This document shows, piece after piece, positions 42,901 through 48,900 of a DNA stretch of 64,000 nt. Position 1 is the stretch's first letter. Each line of letters begins with the position of its first letter. Under the pieces are notes generated by a model. It did not search any database. It was given only the letters and a program-made list of their open reading frames with translations, and was not told where the DNA came from. The position numbers were made by a program, and so were the translations under genes. Source of the DNA: Eumeta japonica (taxonomy: Eukaryota > Arthropoda > Insecta > Lepidoptera > Psychidae); assembly GCA_005406025.1 (NCBI GenBank), contig BGZK01001580.1, positions 62,001-126,000 on the forward strand, in the 5' to 3' direction.

Positions 42901-45900
42901 TTAACACTTGCTTAGGTGTTCGATATCTGTCAATCGTCTCGAATCAATATTCAATCCTTTGCATAGAGATTCGTAGTGGAGAGGCAGATTCGAGGGTCAG
43001 CGGTGGGTTGCATGCTGCATGTTAATGCATGTTGCAGGCAAGCGTAAACCTTTATTTTTTTAAATCAATAAATTCCATGAAAAGGGAGAAACCTCGCTTT
43101 AAATATTATAGCTTTGAAGAAGACTCCATGACATCTAAGATTTTCAGTGGCTGATGAAAGACAACGAATAAATGAAGAATAGCTTCCATGTCTTTTTAAA
43201 ACGTTGTCATGTTTCTTAAACACCATGCGAACGAAGTCGTGAGCAACGGCTAGTAGTATAATAACAAGGTGCCATTCTTTCAAATCGACACTTGCTAACG
43301 TAGCTAATACATCTTTCGTTTTCTCATCTCTGTTCTTGAATCACTATACCTGCGCTGCAAAAACAATCCGATCGCAGGAAAAATCGTTCACTGACGAGTC
43401 CTGGTCTGCGATATAAAAAAAATGGATGTATGAAAAAAAGTACATGAGCGAATGGTGTGGATAAATTATATGACATAAGTATGCTTTAGATAAACACTAA
43501 GCAACAAAAAATAATGAAATAGATTGACTTAAATAAACATTAAACATTCTATTACGTTTTATAAATATGGTAAAGTTAAATTACTTATTTTACGCTTTCA
43601 CTGATTATGCATGTACATAAGTTGATGAAACAGAATAATCACTTTAAACTATTGTCTAAGTTAAGTATTCTAACCTTACGATTTTGCTAAAACGTAAACA
43701 GTTTCTAATATTTATACATAAATTGTCGAGACCATTTAAAATATTCAAACGGAGCTTAGTCCCATAACAACAATAATAATATCTTACGATACGCACAGCA
43801 CCACATAATCCCAAAGTAAGCAACGAGGCAATGAGTATCAGATGGTTTATAAAGTACATAAATATTATTTTGCAAATATATTCACGTAATACATAGAAAC
43901 ATCCAAACTCAAGACAAACATTAAATTTATTTAAATATTCGTTTTGTGTGGGGAATCGAATCCACGCCCCCAGCGCAGCAGTTAGGGCCACTACCAACTG
44001 CGCCAATTAGGCAATCAATAATTGCAGTCGGTGAGATTGAACAAAATTAGAATCGTCAAATTGTACATATTATTCTTAATGTTGAACTGAATTTTGATCT
44101 TATAATTTTGAATGTTGCAGAAAACCGAAAGTCTCGAGATGGGTCAAAGTTCCGAGAAAATCCGGAAGCGATTTACTGACGAGCACTGATTCTAAAGGGC
44201 GAGACGCGCCACAAACTCAGTTTTGGCAACGTTAAGATGATAGAACCGGATGAGCCGATGAGCGACATCGAATTGTATCCTACTAAAAATCGACCGCCCA
44301 CGCCGTACGTAAGTTGTCGTTAGGGACACGATGTATGGATGCATATGGATGTATATAATAGATGTATATATGCTCCAACTTAGACTCTTTCACTACAGAA
44401 GATAACACACTAAACTACGTTCATCACCTTTTAACAGCCTATTGTTGAACTTCGCCTCGCTTAAAAGGGTGCACCCTAAATTAATGACAATTGAACCGGG
44501 CCCTTTGAGGTTCGCAGCAGCAGCAGTTTTAGCATGATGTACTATAGAGAAGTATCTCTATATGACTATCCCTTTCATTTTTTACATTGTCGCGAAAAGG
44601 ACAATGTCTTCAAAGACATACTTCCTTGAGGCGTCATACTAGGTCCGCTGATCTCACAAATCTGTGCTACCCTCGCCTCAGATCTAGTGCTACCAAATAT
44701 TTCTTCAGTTGAATTCTAGCTTTACCATGGGTATTTCGTTACCATCGTACACATTAAACTAAATAAAATCAGCAAACTTCTATCTCATAAGTCACACTAG
44801 AAGAAAGGTATGTTGAGGTACACAATATTGTGGTTTGTCAATGCTGTTATCACCCCAATACAGTGACATTATTTTTTTCATAATCCCTTATTTCAAGTTA
44901 CCACATGCCATTCAATTAAACCCTCCACGCTATTTAGTATAGATGGAGATTGTTAGGGACCATGTAGCGACAACATCCGTGAGCGACGTCAATTTATTCT
45001 TCAAGGCAAAGAACAAGTAGTTTCATTTGACTTAACTTAAAAAGATTATATAGATCAATTCATCTGTGGTGAACCACGAGGGTGGCTTCTAATGTAATCG
45101 GACTAGTACATTGGGTTCGGCGTTTTTCGCGTCGATTAACGGTCGAGCAACCTATCTCGCCGAATAAACCTGAATGAAACTCGTTCTGGTTTACTGGTCA
45201 TGATAACGTGCAGTGTTATCACTTTACTACTATATATATTATTACATACAAATCTCACCACGGCATAAACGTAGATATGAAACAATGGTAAGAAAAATCA
45301 TGTAAACCTATGGAAATAAATGGCTTATCTTTAGTATGGAATGAACAAAAAATAAAAATTACAAAAACAAGATAACACTCGATTCGGAAATGTCGCACGA
45401 AACGCATTTTTTTTTTCTAGCGGCAAAAATAATTACTGTGAAAAATGTACACAGCAATATGTTTTGGTCGTTCCACTTTCGAAACCGGCAATTTACAGAC
45501 CGATCAAGATCAGCTGCATAAAATGTTAAGAAATTTTACTGTGCCGGGCAGCAAAATGTGGACGAACATTTTCGGGCAAACCGCATGTATGTCTTTGCCT
45601 CGATACGTTTGTAATCAATTCGTGCCGCCCGGGCGTACCTAATTGGACGAACCGACCTATGGGGTCGCCATCCTCATCGCCTGATCCGAAAGCAATGAGA
45701 TGGTCACTCGATCAATAGAGTTTGATACAACTCCTGAGCTAGTGGGCTCCTACTCCGCGCAAACGGCCGTCGGACATGCACGCCAAGTAGCTGTATAAAT
45801 ACGCGCGCCCGATTTCTCGGCTACACACAAACCTTTTTCCAGCGAACATTAGTGTACGGCACATTTTTCGACAGTTTTTTAAAATTATTTTAAGGTTTAA

Positions 45901-48900
45901 AAGCATTTCTTTTTAATTAAAATTTTAATTTTATTTTCGGAAGTAATCGCTCAGAAAGTTTGCAGAAATTGTATCCCCCTACCCCTTTATTTTTTAAACC
46001 GTATGTTGAAAAATATGAAGAAAAAAAAAACACAAAAGTAGCGTTTCAGAAATACTTTTAAAGACACTTATTTCGAACATGATCGATTATATTGTTTTTG
46101 ATTTATTTCTGAATAACTGCGCTTCTTAACAAAAGTACATAAGAAGTGCCATGAAGATTTTTTGACAGTGCGCTTTAGTTTACACTAATTTAGGAGTAAT
46201 AGTCGACATACTTATTTGATTCTCCAATTATAGACGACCAAAATGCTTACACCTACTGTGTGGGGGAAACGAAAAAGAATTGTAACAACATAATTTTTTC
46301 TCAACTGTAGTGTATTTATTTGTAGTAACGGCTACAGAACTCTACACTGAGCATGGTCCAACACACTCTTGGCCGGTTTCGTTTAATATTTAATTTGCTC
46401 ATTATTACAACAACTCTGACAATAGATCCTCGTTACACAGCCAACAATGACCGAGGCGGCCGAGCTAGCCTTTTTGGATCGTTCCGATGACATTCCAAGT
46501 CCGACAGCCATAGGTACCAGCCCCTTGCCCGAAAAGGAGAAGATGTTGGAAGTGAGCAATATTTTTTAGGACAATTATACCTACTCTTTTCTTTTATTAT
46601 ATATTTTGATAGAAGAGAATATACATAAATTTAGTATAAAAAGTTAGGAGATTAATAGAACGAAATTCGAATTAATTTATCGCTAAATTATAATGTATGA
46701 TGCGCTAACAAATTATTAAGTATGGGCTCAATATCGCGTCCAGCTCGTCGATTCATATCAATACGCTCTTCAAATAGTAAGAATATATTCTGAAGAATCC
46801 AATAATTTACATTTATTACGGACACCAGATAAGCACCACGTTACCTAGCTATGATTATCTGTGCCTGGCTCTCAATTAAATGGACACATCTGTTTTCTAT
46901 CGATTTCTATCTGTTTTCTATCATCTACGATTGGCGATTTAATATTTTTCAAAACGCAGATCGGATTTTATTTCAGATTCAAAGTGAGCCACGTACCAAA
47001 TTAATTATTTGGGCTTATATTTAGGGGTCAATTTGTGTCTTCAACACAGGCATTTCTATCAAGTGTTATATTAAATATACCATTTATTATTATTAAAACA
47101 GTATATTATGCACACTCATTGTTGTAAATAGACATTATATTTGCTAGAACAGATTACAAACGTCCTAAAATTTCTATTTCAACGTAACTTAATAAAAAAT
47201 TGAATTTTTATTCAGGATCTGGTGAGGGCGAGTAACCTAATGAAGCGTTTCATCATCGAGTCTATGCTCAAGGGCATCCATTTGGGCACGTGGAAGATCA
47301 CTATGCCCCCGATAAGACAGACGAGTTAGTAACGGCTATGCCATAGCACAAAAAACAATATAAGATCTAAAAGACATATCTGTATCTCTATAAGTTCTTC
47401 ACGTAAACTATTGAACGGATTGAGATATGATTTTAACCGAATTGCATCCCAACCAATATATGTGATTATAGTTCATAAGTATAACAAAAAAGAACTTGAT
47501 ACAACGACTGCTTTATCGTCTAATATATTGTCGTATAAGGGTTTTATATACCGGTCCTTTATTAGTAAAATATGTTGATATCATCAACATATTTTACTAA
47601 AAATGGACACATAAGAAAGTTCAATCACCTGTGTCACTTAAAAATGAATACTTTTTCGCTGCATCACGTTTCTGCATCACTTCATGTCATCTGATTCTAT
47701 GAAACCTTCAAATTACTAAATTATCTTTTTTCAGTGGAGTGGGGGGAGGCGGTGGAGTCTCTGGCGAGACTGCTGATGAACTCACAAATAGAACCCCACA
47801 ACACGGGCCTGCGCCGCGTCGCTGACTTCCTCACCCGGCGCGTCATGCACTTCCTGCAGGTCTACATAAAGGAGGATAGGTGGATGGTGAATGTTTTTCG
47901 AATCTCTTTAAATTATTCATATATCCCCAATTCTTACATGAACACATGTATACAATACCAATATGTCGCCTTATGAAAACTGTTTTACTATAAGAAGGTA
48001 CGCTACAAAGAACAAGGCGGTCTATGTCTCATTTAAGCGTATTTATATTTTAAGCTTAAAAAATATATATAAACGTGTAATTCGTTCGATTGTAACAACT
48101 GGTACTATTTATTAACAAGCAATAAATAGAAATGTCATAAAACCCCAGTTATAAAGATCAATCAAGTTCGATACTGAAATCGTGTTATGAATAATATGAA
48201 ACAAATGTGTTAAATACTGATGATTTCTTATAATTAATTGATGCGTCGAATCAAACGATACCATAAATGATGGCAATTCTTTCGTTTAATTCCGAAACGT
48301 GAAACGGGCGAAGTACACACAGTTCTTAATAAAACACCTTTAGCCCTTTGATGACCGTGGTCGAATATAACGGACAAACAAAATTATGACATAGAGGCCG
48401 ATGCCGGACATATCAGACAAATTACTCTTTTTAGTTTTTTTGTTTATACTTTATTTTCACGTAATTAGAGAACAAAAATAAAATAGTTTATGACTGTAAT
48501 GAATCAAATGGTTTTACTAATACATAAATTAATCTTAGATTTTAATCCCAGAAACATCATAATATCGTGACAAAATAAAAAACATTTTCTTCAATTAAAA
48601 TCATCGATTTTCTTAGATACTCATAAAACCAAGGTCGGACATATACAACAATAGTGATGCAACAGTTGCTGCACCTTTTTTTTGTTATAATTTCATTGCC
48701 TCTATAGCTTTATGGTTACCGGAGAATTTAGAAATTTCCGATTCGAAACTGAATTAAATGATGTTATAAATGAATTCTGCATGAAAATTGATTTTTTATA
48801 GCATGATCGCGGAACAAATAAGCAGGCGAGTCATCGGAGAGTAGATGTTCACCGCCGCCCATGTATACTCGTAATCCCAGAAGAGTCACCAATACATTGC

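Larger units (their letters stand above)
42085..44120 (+). other. Intron 8 of gene 1
   Basis: It carries a foldback element (42,778-43,046) flanked on both sides by minus-strand open frames (42,551-42,781 and 43,065-43,340) and a tRNA-derived SINE (43,890-44,020). The rest is AT-rich. Confidence 0.65.
44309..46440 (+). other. Intron 9 of gene 1
   Basis: It contains a GC-richer island with a TATA-like element (45.44-45.86 kb) and a partial interspersed repeat (46,200-46,392). Otherwise AT-rich. Confidence 0.6.

Noticed and set aside
43656..44006. 116-codon minus-strand ORF
   Set aside because: Its N-terminal third is translated SINE sequence. No domain or splice context.
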